NCBI RefSeq assembly: GCF_001540865.1 | Contig: NC_033627.1 | Location: 11,943,186 to 12,007,185, forward strand | Origin: Ananas comosus | Lineage: Eukaryota > Streptophyta > Magnoliopsida > Poales > Bromeliaceae | DNA: 64,000 nucleotides | Direction of reading: 5' to 3' | Shown: positions 45,221-56,600 of the stretch, piece by piece | Numbering within the stretch: the first letter of the stretch is position 1 | How the letters are laid out: each line of letters opens with the position of its first letter | Notes under the pieces: generated by a model | Told to the model about the DNA's origin: nothing | What the model saw: the letters and a program-made list of their open reading frames with translations, nothing else | The model's database searches: none | Position numbers and translations under genes: made by a program

Positions 45221-45795
45221 TAGCAGATAAAATTGAGATAATCTTTATATATTCACCTTTTAAAAAAAATATGATTAAATATTATATATGCGGATTAGAT
45301 TATTTTTAAAAAATAAACTTATTTAAAATAATATGATTAAATATTACGTAATTGGATATTATGTAGCTATTATGTAGATGTGTAGATATTACGTTGACAA
45401 AAAAAATATTTAAGAAAGAGATAGATTGTGAATATTATTTGTGATAAAATATGATATTATATAGGCAGCAATTATTAGGAATTATAGTACCATATAAAAA
45501 TGAAATTTAATGCTTACTATCTGAAGCAATTTAGGTAAAAAAAAATAATTATACTTCGCCGATTAGATCAATGACTAAGAATTAATATATTTTATAATAA
45601 TTTAAAATAAAATATAAAATTATACGACTGTGATTAGAAATAGACTTGATCTACACTATTAAAAATATTTGGAAACTAAATTTCATAATTTTTGACGTCA
45701 TTTACCTATAATAAAAATTATGAATTTAATTTCCAAACAACTTGGTAGCACGGAGGCTTTCCACGAGGCTTTCGTGCTACCAATAGTAATACAAG
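45213..45795. other. AT-rich spacer with MITE fragments
   Basis: The end (about 45640-45800) carries TTGATCTACACTATT and GAGGCTTTCCACGAGGC next to CTACCAATAGTAAT, fragments of the hairpin-ended MITE group. Nothing else recognised. Confidence 0.45.
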
Positions 45796-45863
45796 CCTAG
45801 CCAATATATATATATATATATATTATAATATATATATTATATATATATATATATAATATATAT

Positions 45864-45903
<40 letters not shown>

Positions 45904-45936
45904 AGTGCTAGGTTTATATATAATATATATATTATT

Positions 45937-46390
45937 GGAGCTAGGCTGGTATACTATCGATAGCATGGAGACCTCCGTGCTACCAAGTTGTTTTCAATGT
46001 TGCGGCTTCCAAATCGACGATCGGCTCCATTAGACTTAATCTACACTGATTAAATATTGGAAACTAAATTCATAATTTTTCGTCATTATTGACTAGTGAT
46101 CAAAAGTCTCAAAATTGCGAATTTTAATGATAATGTTATGGCGTTGTGATTTAACGATTAAAACAATCAAATCTCAGTAAAATTTTTATAGAAAAATTCT
46201 TTTTAACTATTTTAAGCCCCCTTCGATCACTAGCCAAATGATATCGAAAAATCGCAAATTTATTTTCTAGGTACTTTAAATACTCTAGATCAACTCTAAC
46301 GGAGGCCGATCGCGATTCGAAAATCCGAACATCGAAAACGACTTGAAGTACGGAGGCCTCCGTGCTTCCATAACATACCAGCACAACACT
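45937..46390. mobile_element. hairpin-ended MITE, long class (duplication copy 1, element 1)
   Basis: GAGCTAGGCTGGTATACTAT at the left and ACATACCAGCACAAC at the right, with inner inverted homology. The terminal hairpin is TAGCATGGAGACCTCCGTGCTA. Flanked by (TA)n and (CT)n. Its second copy is 47652-48106. Confidence 0.8.
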
Positions 46391-46433
46391 CTCTCTCTCT
46401 CAATCTCTCATCTCTCTCTCCGTCTCTATATAG

Positions 46434-46469
<36 letters not shown>

Positions 46470-46493
46470 AGAGAGAGAAGAGAGAGGAGAGAA

Positions 46494-47036
46494 GCAGGGT
46501 TGCTGTGCTCTCAGGAGCACGGAGGCCTCCGTGCTCTGAGCCGTTTCGATGATGAAATTTTCGAATCGACTATCGCCTCCATTAGACTTGAATCTAGGGT
46601 ATTTGAAGTTTCTAGAAAATAATTTTTGCGATCTTTTGATATCATTTACCTAGTGATCGAAAGAATTCAAAATTAATAATTTTTAATGGTTGATATCTGC
46701 CGTTTTCAAGTTTAACAATGTAAAGCATTCAAATCAGATAAATTTTGATACAAAATTCTTATACTATCTACAACAAGATCAATATTTCTGATCTAAAATT
46801 TTAAGTGCTATATCACCATTTTTTATAGAATTTTTTTATTTTCAGGCCGTTAAAATTATTGATTTTGAATTCTCTCGATTGCTAGGTAATGATATCGAAA
46901 ATTGCAAAAATATTTTTCTAGAAACTTCAAATACGCTAGATCAAGTCTAACGGAGCCGATCGTCGATTCGGAAATTCCATCATCGAAAACGGCTCAGGAG
47001 CACTTAGCCTCCTGCTCCTGAGAGCACAGCAGTCCT
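46494..47036. mobile_element. hairpin-ended MITE, long class (duplication copy 1, element 2)
   Basis: Ends CAGGGTTGCTGTGCTCTCAG and CTGAGAGCACAGCAGTCCTG are inverted. The terminal hairpin GCACGGAGGCCTCCGTGC is an 18-bp perfect palindrome. The deep interior is inverted (CCGTTTTC..., GATCTAGCGTATTTGAAGT-type). Its second copy is 48196-48743. Confidence 0.85.
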
Positions 47037-47087
47037 GATATATATATATATATATATAAGAAGAGAGAGAAGAGAGAGAGAGAGAGA

Positions 47088-47291
47088 GTAGGAGCAATAC
47101 TTGTAAAAGTATCACCCAAGTGAACTTTTGTGTTTTTAGCCCTTGATGAAGAATGTGAGGTTGAGATGATGGTGGTAGGTAGTGTAGTGGAATAGTGTAT
47201 GATCCAAGGACTATAGTAATCAAACAAATAGATCCAATGGCTAAAAACACACAAGTATCACTGGTGATACTTGTAAAAGTATTCTAGCCGC
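47088..47291. mobile_element. hairpin-ended MITE, short class (duplication copy 1, element 3)
   Basis: About 200 bp with inverted ends built from ATACTTGTAAAAGTATCACC and GGTGATACTTGTAAAAGTAT. Flanked by (GA)n and (CT)n. Its second copy is 48827-49035. Confidence 0.8.
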
Positions 47292-47293
47292 TA

Positions 47294-47336
<43 letters not shown>

Positions 47337-47340
47337 ATAT

Positions 47341-47564
47341 AGAGTCCGACTACTATGCTATTAATAGCACGAAGCACTTAGTGCTACCAAGTTTTCGCGG
47401 TTAGATCAACCCTTTTGATCATTTTCACACCGTTAAATATCATATTATTCAATCAACCACCCACTTAACCCTGGGGGTCACATTATCCTAACCATACTTT
47501 CTTAACCAATGGCCAAAAACTTAGTAGCACCAATGACTTGGTGCAATTAATAGTATATTAGCCT
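47341..47564. mobile_element. hairpin-ended MITE, short class (duplication copy 1, element 4)
   Basis: About 224 bp. CTACTATGCTATTAATAGCA at the left and TTAATAGTATATTAGCC at the right. The terminal hairpin is AGCAC-n-GTGCT. Its second copy is 49107-49330. Confidence 0.8.
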
Positions 47565-47588
47565 ATATATATATAATTATATATATAT

Positions 47589-47620
<32 letters not shown>

Positions 47621-47651
47621 AGCGCGAGTGCTAGGTTTATATATATATATA

Positions 47652-48104
47652 TATATATTGAAGCTAGCTGGTATACTAATCGATAGCATGGAGGCCTCCG
47701 TGCTACCAAGTTGTTTTCAATGTGCGGTTCCAAATCGACGATCGGCTCCATTAACTTAATTCACATATAAAGTATTGGAAACTAAATTTCATAATTTTTC
47801 GTCATTATTGACTAGTGATCAAAAGTCTCAAAATTGGCAATTTTAATGATAGATGTTATGCGTTTGTGAATTTAACGATGTAAAACAATCCAAATCAGAT
47901 AAAATTTTAATAGAAAATTCTTTCACTATTTAAGCCCCTTCGATCACTAGGCAAATGATATCGAAAAATCGGCAAAATTTATTTTCTAGTACTTTAAATA
48001 CTCTAGATCAACTCTAACGGAGCCGATCGTCAATTCGAAATCCGAACATACGAAAACGACTTGAGCACGGAGCCTCCGTGCTTCATAAGCATACCAGCAC
48101 AACA

Positions 48105-48197
<93 letters not shown>

Positions 48198-48738
48198 AGG
48201 TTGCTGTCTCTCAGGAGCACGGAGGCCTCCGTGCTCCTGAGCCGTTTTCGATGATTGAAAATTTCGAATCGACATCGGCTCCATTAGACTTGATCTAGGG
48301 TATTTGAAGTTCTAGAAAATAATTTTGGCGATCTTTGATATCACTTACCTAGTGATCGAAAGAATTCAAATTAATAATTTTAATGGTTGATATCTGCCGT
48401 TTTCAAGTTTTAACAATGTAGAAGCATTCAAATCAATGAAATTTTGATACAAAATTCTTTATACTATCTACACAAATCAATATTTCTGATCTAAAATTTT
48501 AGTGCTATATCACCATTTTTATAGAATTTTTTATTTCAGCCGTTAAAAATTATTGATTTTGAATTCTCTGCGATTGCTAGTAAATGAATGATATCGAAAA
48601 ATTGCAAAAATTATTTTCTAGAAACTTCAAATACGCTAGATCAAGTCTAACGGAGCCGATCGTCGATTCGGAAATTCCATCATCGAAAACGGCTCAGGAG
48701 CACATTAAGGCCTCCGTGCTCCTGAGAGCACAGCAGTC

Positions 48739-48789
<51 letters not shown>

Positions 48790-49045
48790 TATATAGAGAG
48801 AGAAAGAAGAGAGAAGAGAGAGAGAGTAAGCTAGAATACTTGTAAAAGTATCACCGAAGTGATACTTTTGTGTTTTAGCCGCTTGGATGGAGAGATGTAG
48901 GTTGAGATGATGGTGGTAGGTAGTGGAGGTGGAAATAGTGTATGATCCAAGGACTATTATAATCAAAAAGTAGATCCAATGCTAAAAACACACAATATCA
49001 CTTGGGTGATACTTGTAAAAAATATTCTAGCCATACTCTCTCTCT

Positions 49046-49076
<31 letters not shown>

Positions 49077-49330
49077 TATATATATTATATATATATATAT
49101 ATATAGAGTCTGACTACTATGCTATAATAGCACGAAGCACTTAGTGCTACCAAGTTTTCCGCCGTTAGATCAACCCTTTTGATCATTTTCACCCGTTAAA
49201 TCATATTATTCAATCAACCACCCACTTAACCCTAGGGGGCTCACATTATCCTAACCATACTTCCTTAATCCAATGGCCAAAAACTTAGTAGCACCAATGA
49301 CTTGGTGCAATTAATAGTATATTAGCCTAT
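47652..49330. mobile_element. second set of the four MITEs (duplication copy 2)
   Basis: Elements at about 47652-48106, 48196-48743, 48827-49035 and 49107-49330 repeat elements 1-4 of copy 1 in order, with matching flanking microsatellites. Confidence 0.85.
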
Positions 49331-49337
49331 ATATATA

Positions 49338-49375
<38 letters not shown>

Positions 49376-49417
49376 AGAAGAGAGAGAGAGAGAGAGAAGA
49401 GAGAGAAAGAGAGAGAG

Positions 49418-50086
49418 TGGGCTGGTATCTTCTGGAAGCATGAGCCCAACCGTGCCTTCCAAGTTGCTTTCGAGTTCAACTTTCGAATCGACGATCAGCT
49501 CCGTTAGACTTGATCTAGATTATTTGAAGTACCTAGAAAAATAAATTTAGAGAATGGGTTGGTATGCTTCTGGAAGCACGGAGCCCACCGTGCTTCCAAG
49601 TTGCTTTCGAGTTCGACTTTCGAATGACGATCGCTCCGTTAGACTTGATCTAGAGTATTTGAAGTACCTAGAAAATAAATTTTGTGATTTTTCGATATCA
49701 TTTGCCTAGTGATTGAAGGACTCAAAATCAATAATTTTAAAGGCCGTTGTGAGCCGTTTGCAAGTTTAACGTATAGAAATATCCAATCACATGAAATTTT
49801 GATAGAAAATTCTTTATAACCATATAAAACAAGATCAATAACTTTGATCTAAAATTTAATGTCATATCATTCATATTTGTAAAATTTTTATTTTCAGCCG
49901 TTGAATTTTGAGCCACTTCGATCACTAGCAAATGATATCGAAAAATCGCTAATTTATTTTCTAGATACTTCAAAATACACTAGATCAATTCTAACAGAGC
50001 CGATCGTCGATTCGAAGTCCGAACATCAAAAACAACTTGGAAGCACGGAGCGCTCCGTGCTTCCAGAAGCATACCAGAGCGCGCGC
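49418..50086. mobile_element. hairpin-ended MITE with a doubled left end
   Basis: The left about 130 bp (GGTATCTTCTGGAAGCATGA onward) is repeated as 49553-49690 (GGTATGCTTCTGGAAGCACG onward). The single right end is GTGCTTCCAGAAGCATACC near 50075. Flanked by (GA)n and (CT)n. The doubled end may be a real nested insertion or a misassembly. Confidence 0.75.
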
Positions 50087-50261
50087 TCTCTCTCTCTCTT
50101 CTCCTCTCTCTCTCTCTCCTCTCTCATCTCTCTCTCTCTCTCTCTATAATATATATATAATATATATATAGATAGAATTAGGCTACTATACTATTTATAG
50201 TATAGTATAAAATATATATATATATATATTATATAATATATATAATATTAATATATATATA

Positions 50262-50804
50262 AGAATTAGGCTAGCATACGATTTATAGTACTGGAGCTCT
50301 GATATTATAGTCTTGTTTTCAATCTTAGGGTGTTCAAATTAACGATCTACACCGTTAAATATGATCTAGGGTATATGAAGTTCTTAGGAATAAAATTTTA
50401 GTTTTTTTCAATATCGTTTACTTAGTAAATAAATTATGTCAAAATAGACGGCGGAAATTAAATAATCTTTAAAATTTGAGCATAGGACTTTTAAATTCAA
50501 GATTAAGAATGTTAACCTTAATCTAAATAGTTTAAAAGTATTTTCTATCAAAATTTGAAGAAATTTAGATTCTTCTGCACCGTTAAACTCCAAACTCACC
50601 ATAGTAGCCGTTGAAAATTGACAATTTTGAAATGGTTTGAGCATAAAGTAAACTATGTCGAAAAAATATAAAATTTTATTTCTAAAAACTTTAAATATCC
50701 TAGATCAGTTTTAACGGTGTGGACCGTTGATTTGAACACCCTAAGATCGAAAACGAAACTATAGTACTGGAGCCCCGGTACTATAGATAGTATAGGAGAC
50801 TAGC
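50262..50804. mobile_element. hairpin-ended MITE, long class
   Basis: About 540 bp. Left AATTAGGCTAGCATACGATT with TAGTACTGGAGCTC; right CGAAACTATAGTACTGGAGC and GATAGTATAGGAGAC. Inverted inner homology includes TTAGGGTGTTCAAATTAACG with its counterpart at about 50730. (TA)n on both sides. Confidence 0.78.
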
Positions 50805-50819
50805 TATATATATATATAT

Positions 50820-50990
50820 ATTGGAACTAGGCTGGTATGTTATCGGTAGTACGGAGACCTCAGTGCTACCAAATTGTTTTCGATGATGCGGCTTCCAAAT
50901 CGACAATCGACTCAGTTAGACTTCATCTACACTATTGAAAATATTTGAAAACTAAATTTCATAATTTTTCGATATTATTTACACCTTACG
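50820..50990 (+). mobile_element. truncated hairpin-ended MITE
   Basis: Left end GGAACTAGGCTGGTATGTTA with hairpin and the first about 170 bp, close to the element at 45937-46390. No right end; it runs into the diverged repeats that follow. Confidence 0.65.
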
Positions 50991-51811
50991 AAATAAGTAA
51001 GAAAAATGCTCGGTCTCATCTTACTACATCTGCTAAGATGACGAGCTATCAACAAATATCTTTGAATGAAAAAAGGGAGCCTTCATCTAATACATATTCT
51101 TAATTTTAATTTAGAAGGTAAGTAGCTTAGGATAAGTAGGTAAATAGATAACGTGGTTAGTACGTAAGTGAGAAACACGTTGGGTCTCACCTAGCACATT
51201 TGCAAATATAATAGTGAGCTATGAACAACTTTAAGCGAGTGAAAAGAGCCTAACTCTATTACCTCTTCTAAAGTAAACAAAAACCGCTACATGAACACAC
51301 CCCAATATACTGGGGTGTATTTGTTACGATCCAAGAGTTTTACATAACCCTTTCAGACTTTAGTGGAAAAAAAAATACAAGGTATATAGGTAATATGGGC
51401 CACATGCAGCCTAACGTTTTAAGTTTTATGCCTATATGATAGGTATACAGGTAGCATTGCTCTTAAGAAAATTAGCAGATAAGTAAAAGGTAGATAAATA
51501 GGCACATAAAGAAGCAGGTAGGTAAGTAGATAAGCAAGAAAATGTTGAGTCTCATCTCTTACATCTACTAACATAGTGAGGTATTAGACAAGGTATTGAC
51601 AGATATCTTTAAATGAATATAAAAAAGTTTTCATCTATTACATCTTCTGGAATAAGTTGGTAAGCAGGTAAGTAGGTTTGAAAAGTAGGCATGCAATATG
51701 TTGGTTAGTAACTAAGGTAAGAAAGGAGGTAGGTAACTAAGAAAAATGTTCGGTCTAATTTAGCGCATGTCCTAACATGATGAGCTATGAACATTTCTAA
51801 ATAAATAAAAG
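50991..51811. repeat. diverged repeats of a roughly 180-350 bp unit
   Basis: About four loose copies of AAGTAAGAAAAATGCTCGGT / GTCTCATCTTACTACATCTG / GATGACGAGCTATCAACAA start near 50995, 51165, 51530 and 51740, separated by AGGTAGGTAAGTAG-type stretches. Probably an old transposon-derived tandem array. Non-coding. Confidence 0.6.
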
Positions 51812-52106
51812 GGTAAACTTCAATTTGCTCATTGTGGTTTACTTCATTTTTACTTTGTTACCTTATAATTCAAAAAGTTGCACTTAGCTGCCCTTTGATT
51901 TTATTTCTATTTGTACATAAAAAAATCTACTATCAAATAGGATAGCACAACAAATTTTTTTAAAAAATGACAAGATAATTAAGTGTAACTTTTTGAACCG
52001 CACGGTGGTAAAATAAAAATGAGCTCAATTATAGTGCAGTCAAATACAACTTTTTGAATCATAAGATGACAAAGTGAAAATGAGTTAAGCTAAAGTTTAC
52101 CCTAAA
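51812..52106. mobile_element. inverted-repeat MITE (about 295 bp)
   Basis: Left GGGTAAACTTCAATTTGCTC with AATTCAAAAAGTTGCACTTA; right AACTTTTTGAATCATAAG with CTAAAGTTTACCC. Inverted repeats with an AT-rich core. Confidence 0.75.
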
Positions 52107-53021
52107 TAAAAAGAGCCTCCATTCATAAAATCTTTTGAGCTAAGTAGTTTAGTAGGTAGGTTAAGTAGACCTTAACATAAAAGGTAACCAAAGTACTAAC
52201 AATACCTAGAGAGCTAGGTGCTGCTTCGACACTCTGCTAGAAATTCCAAACCCTTGCACTTGCACTATGGCTCTAAATAGTCTGTAACAATTTGATAAAC
52301 ACTTACTAAACTTGTCTCACTACTACAGACTGCTAAATTTCAAGGCAAAATAAATTGGTGTTGCTGCAGTTCAAGATTTACCAAAAATTAGGCACTAATC
52401 TCCAGTCACATGTTTTCAGATAGCGGAAAGCAGTGCTTGTGTAATAAGATTTAATGGCCATTTCTAGCAGACGCACGTGCAGTATGGCAGTTGAAGCTAC
52501 ATTTTGCGTCTATCCCCTAGTGTATAACCTAATTCAAGCATCAAACATCTTCCAGATTATAAAGATGAGAAAAGACAAAACAAAACCATATGAATAATGC
52601 AGCAATATCCTTCATAACTAACAAACATTAGTTGAATATACATCCACAATTCAACAACAGGAGTATTAAAGCTCGACAAATATCTGGTGAAAGAGAAAGC
52701 ACAATTGCAAGAAAAAGAATCAAACATTTGCATATCTGGTAAAAGCGAAAGCACCATCAGTGATTGCATGAAAAAGAATCAGTTATTCGCTTAAGGTAGG
52801 CAATAGGACGAGCAAATAATCATTGATGGACAACAATGCACATTTATGCAAACAATTCAAATTGCAGTCCGGATAGGAGATCGAACTCACCAGTTTGATA
52901 CTCAGATCAGAAGCAATGATAATTTTCTTCTCTGATTCCATTCACCAGCCGGCCATCAATATTCGAGAAATCTCTCAGCGGCTTCAATTTTATTTCTCGG
53001 AAGGAAACTAATGCATAACAA
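52107..53021 (-). other. 3' flank of the Nudix gene
   Basis: Non-coding, AT-rich. Presumably includes the 3' UTR of the minus-strand Nudix gene just below 53022. The short open frames are not supported. Confidence 0.45.
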
Positions 53022-53649
53022 TCACGAGTGCAAATGATGGTCCACATCAAAGCTATGCAGATCGGATGGGCTGGCACCTGGCCTGTTGAACAAAGCAAAG
53101 ATCGATTAGGGCTTCCGAACAAACATAAAAGGGCAAGAAAATACACATTTCTTGGGGATCATACGAATCTCTCTTCCAAATAGTCATTATATTTTCAATT
53201 TCAAAAGGAAATCAAATTACTAGCTACTTCTAACTCAGCAAGGATGTTATCCAGGTGAATCACTACTTTGACCTGGCAAGAGGTTCAACATAAGCAGGAA
53301 GATTTTTTTCTTTTGCAAAGCATACCAGATTATCAGTTGCTGCAGTTAGAAAGTTTCTATATATAAAACCTGTAATCAAAATCCCTATTTCACCAGGTGA
53401 AAATAATTTTCACAGTTTTCAGTTTTCAGGCTGGGGCCAACTTGGATAGCTCCTAACAATTAATGAATGGCAAGTGTTGAAAATTTTTTTTTTTCCCTTG
53501 TATTTTATCCCGCTTCCACTTACCTTTTGTTTATGGTGCAATAGTGAAACTTGATATTTCCAGATTTCATATCTTCCATGTACTGCAACCACAATACAAA
53601 AATTATAGCTCATATTCGCAACGTATGATGACACACACACACATACACA

Positions 53650-53690
<41 letters not shown>

Positions 53691-56600
53691 ATGTACCATC
53701 TTCAAGGTAACAACAATTGATGAGAACGCCAATGAGTGAAATGGTACTTCATCCAGTGCAAAAAGTGCACACTCTAGTGACTCAGGGCCGGGTGAAAATT
53801 TGGGCGTCTTTAGTTTCGCTCGGAAAATGATGTAACTCTGTACTGCAAATCAGATTGGAAACCACATAAAGAGCTTATATAAGGTGAAGATTTAAAGTAA
53901 GGTAGCACAAATTTAACATTTTCAAAAGTAGACCTTTTGGGTATCAGCAAATGTCCCATGAAATGTTATTAATGTGTAAACATTGTTTAACATGGCAGTT
54001 AGTTACTAGTTTAGCTTTCTAAATTTCAAAGACAATACCTGACTAGACATCAAGTCTGAAAAATTAAACCACCCACTAGCTGCCATAGGCACCAGCTTTG
54101 TCATCATCAAGAGATTCTTAGGTGAAGATTTAAAGCAAGGTAAAACAAGTACAGTAATTTAAAGAGTAACCCTTCATGTACCTCCAAATATATCACTAGT
54201 TGTTGATGAGGAAACAATGTACATGGCAGTTGGTAACTAAATTAGCCACCACATGACAGAGTTGACTCATTAACAGTCATCCTGAGATATATTCCGAGTT
54301 AAATGAAGCATTACACTTTTTCTCATCTATAACTATGCATTTTCCTCACTTGGCCAATCCGTGGAATATCTAACTGAGCAAAAGGTGAAAGTATTTCAAC
54401 TTCTGCACATGCTTCTTCCAAGGTTTCTCGAGTGGCCCCCTCAGCAGCAGACTCCCCAACCTCCAGATAACCAGCAGGAAGAGTCCTGCAGAGAGATAGC
54501 TGGTTATTATGTAGCCCTACTAGAGTATATTTTTCGAAGATAATGAATAGAAGAGTTTTTTCTTTTCTTTTCTTTTTTTTTGGGTTTACATCTAACGTGA
54601 CGCAGTACATCAAGTCATTGTTTTGCTTATTTGTTGACTCGTCATTTAGACTTTTATTAGTGTACTTACTTATGGGTTGTTTGCTTCAATACAAGCATAG
54701 TTTGTTAGAGGAGGTAGATTGGCCCAAACCCTAATCTAACCCAAACATACCTAAATCTGAACCTAAAAATCCAATAAAACCAGCCCATAATAAACCCCAA
54801 TAGACTCAAACCCTAATCTAATGTAAATAGGCTTAAACCTGAAACTAAAAATCCAACAAAACCAGCCCATAAAAACCAAACTTGAACCTAAAACCCAACA
54901 AAATTCGGCCCAAAACTAAACCAAACCTGAACGGAATCTTTTTTTTTTTATTTTCTGCCAATAGGTGTGGCCAAACAAGATCGGTGGAGCCCACAACCTT
55001 CTCCAACATCTTATTCTTATGTAGGAGGCATCTTTAACAATTCAGAAGCCACCATATGGCGAAGGAAAGAGAAGAAGGAAGCCCAAAAGCCACCAGCCCC
55101 TCTTTTGTTGTGGGTGGCTCCTAAGGAGCCACAAGCAATGTTTTTTCCCCCAAGGCAGAAACAAAAAAAGAGAGAGAAAAAGAAAACAAAAAGAAATACA
55201 TACTCTTGGGGTCTTTTGGGGGACATTTTGGGGAACTATCTGACACTACATACCCTCCTCTTTCTCTCTTTCCCCTATAGATTAGACAACAATTCTCCCT
55301 CATGCCGGACCAATCTCTTCTTCCCCTCCATTTCTTCGGGATCCTCCCTGTCTTATTCCTTCTCCTGCTGGAGATCGCCGAGCAGCGATGCCGTATGCCT
55401 TTCTACATACCCCACAATTCGTAAATTGCTTCACCATCCTTCCTTCATCCGCCAAGGTATAGGAATTAACCCATTACCATCTCTAGCCTTCCAGTTTATT
55501 AGCCTATCCAAAACTCATCTGCCCTTTTCTAATATCTAAGCTCGGAAAAAATCAATCCCTTCAGTGTGGAACTATTATATCTACTTGACTGTGGTTCACT
55601 AAATTTCAGTGTTGAATTACGCTACAAGTTGTTTTGGTTGAAGTTATGAGTTCTTAGCTCCTTTACTGCTGGAATTATATTCTATCTCCTGGATTGTGCA
55701 TTGAAGGTATCTTCATAAGTCCTTGATCTAAACTTTCAAATTTGGAATTGTATTCAAGTCCTCAAACTGAAATTTCAGCACTTTGGATTGCATCAAAATG
55801 CCCATGCAAAATCATTCATTTACATAAATACCCATGTAAAAACTAAATATTAATATATACCCCTTGAAAGTGCAGTTTCTTCCAAAACTACTCTAAAGTT
55901 GAGGATTCACCCAATTCATGAAGGAAAGTTGATCTTGTATAAAAATGTTTGTCTTAAAACCAGATTAATAAGTTAAAAACAGAAAAACCAAATAGAGCAG
56001 TTTCTTTTTTTGAATTGCGCTACCATAACACACAAAAGAAGCAGCATCGAGAAACCAACATAAGGAAAAAAGGACATGAATGAAAGATATTTACCAAAGC
56101 CCATAAGACGGTTCAATCTTCCTTTTGCATAGTAAGACCTTGTTATCATGCTCCACGAGGCATCCAACGACCTGTCAAAATGGAATCCCAGAAAAACCAG
56201 TTAGTGATGAAAACAGAAGTGGGGAAAGAGAGTAACAAGAAAACTTTAAACTTCCTGAGCTAACTTAGTTAAAGTTTCCCAATATATATCAAAGCACAAG
56301 GATTCATAATCATTGCCTCATCTCAAATAGGGCATAATAAATGTAAACAGAAAGGCAATAGGCATGAAATAAAATTTAAAAAAAACTGTATGCTTCCAGA
56401 CTCACATAACAAATAAAGAGGCATATACAGAGTAGAATCATTGTTAGAAATAATAAATAACAAAACAATTAGAGGATCTGTGATACAGTAACATAGTGTA
56501 AGCATAAAGTAGTAAAGAAGTACGTTAGAAGAATATCTTGCAATAGATTGGATAACATGAAAGAATTATTCAACTTTTTTCATCTTGACAGTTCAGAGGG

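Larger units (their letters stand above)
45798..49330. repeat. tandem duplication, unit about 1.72-1.76 kb, each with the same four MITEs
   Basis: Copy 1 runs to about 47564 and copy 2 from about 47565. GCGCGAGTGCTAGGTTT occurs at 45899 and 47622, and the terminal TATTAGCCTATATATA occurs at both ends. Both copies carry, in the same order and orientation, MITEs starting near 45937/47652, 46494/48196, 47088/48827 and 47341/49107, separated by (TA)n and (GA)n tracts. Differences are mostly single-base insertions or deletions. Confidence 0.9.

Noticed and set aside
43798..45230. Several long overlapping open frames of 100-254 codons
   Set aside because: They overlap on both strands and in several frames, are proline/serine/arginine/glutamate-rich from GC-rich or purine-rich DNA, and lie inside a transposon.
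51820..52760. Possible extra gene between the MITE cluster and the Nudix gene
   Set aside because: No codon structure or recognised motif; best explained as a MITE plus 3' flank.
55017..55539. 190-codon open frame on the + strand inside the Nudix gene
   Set aside because: Lies in an intron of the opposite-strand gene, is low-complexity in the middle and shows no domain.
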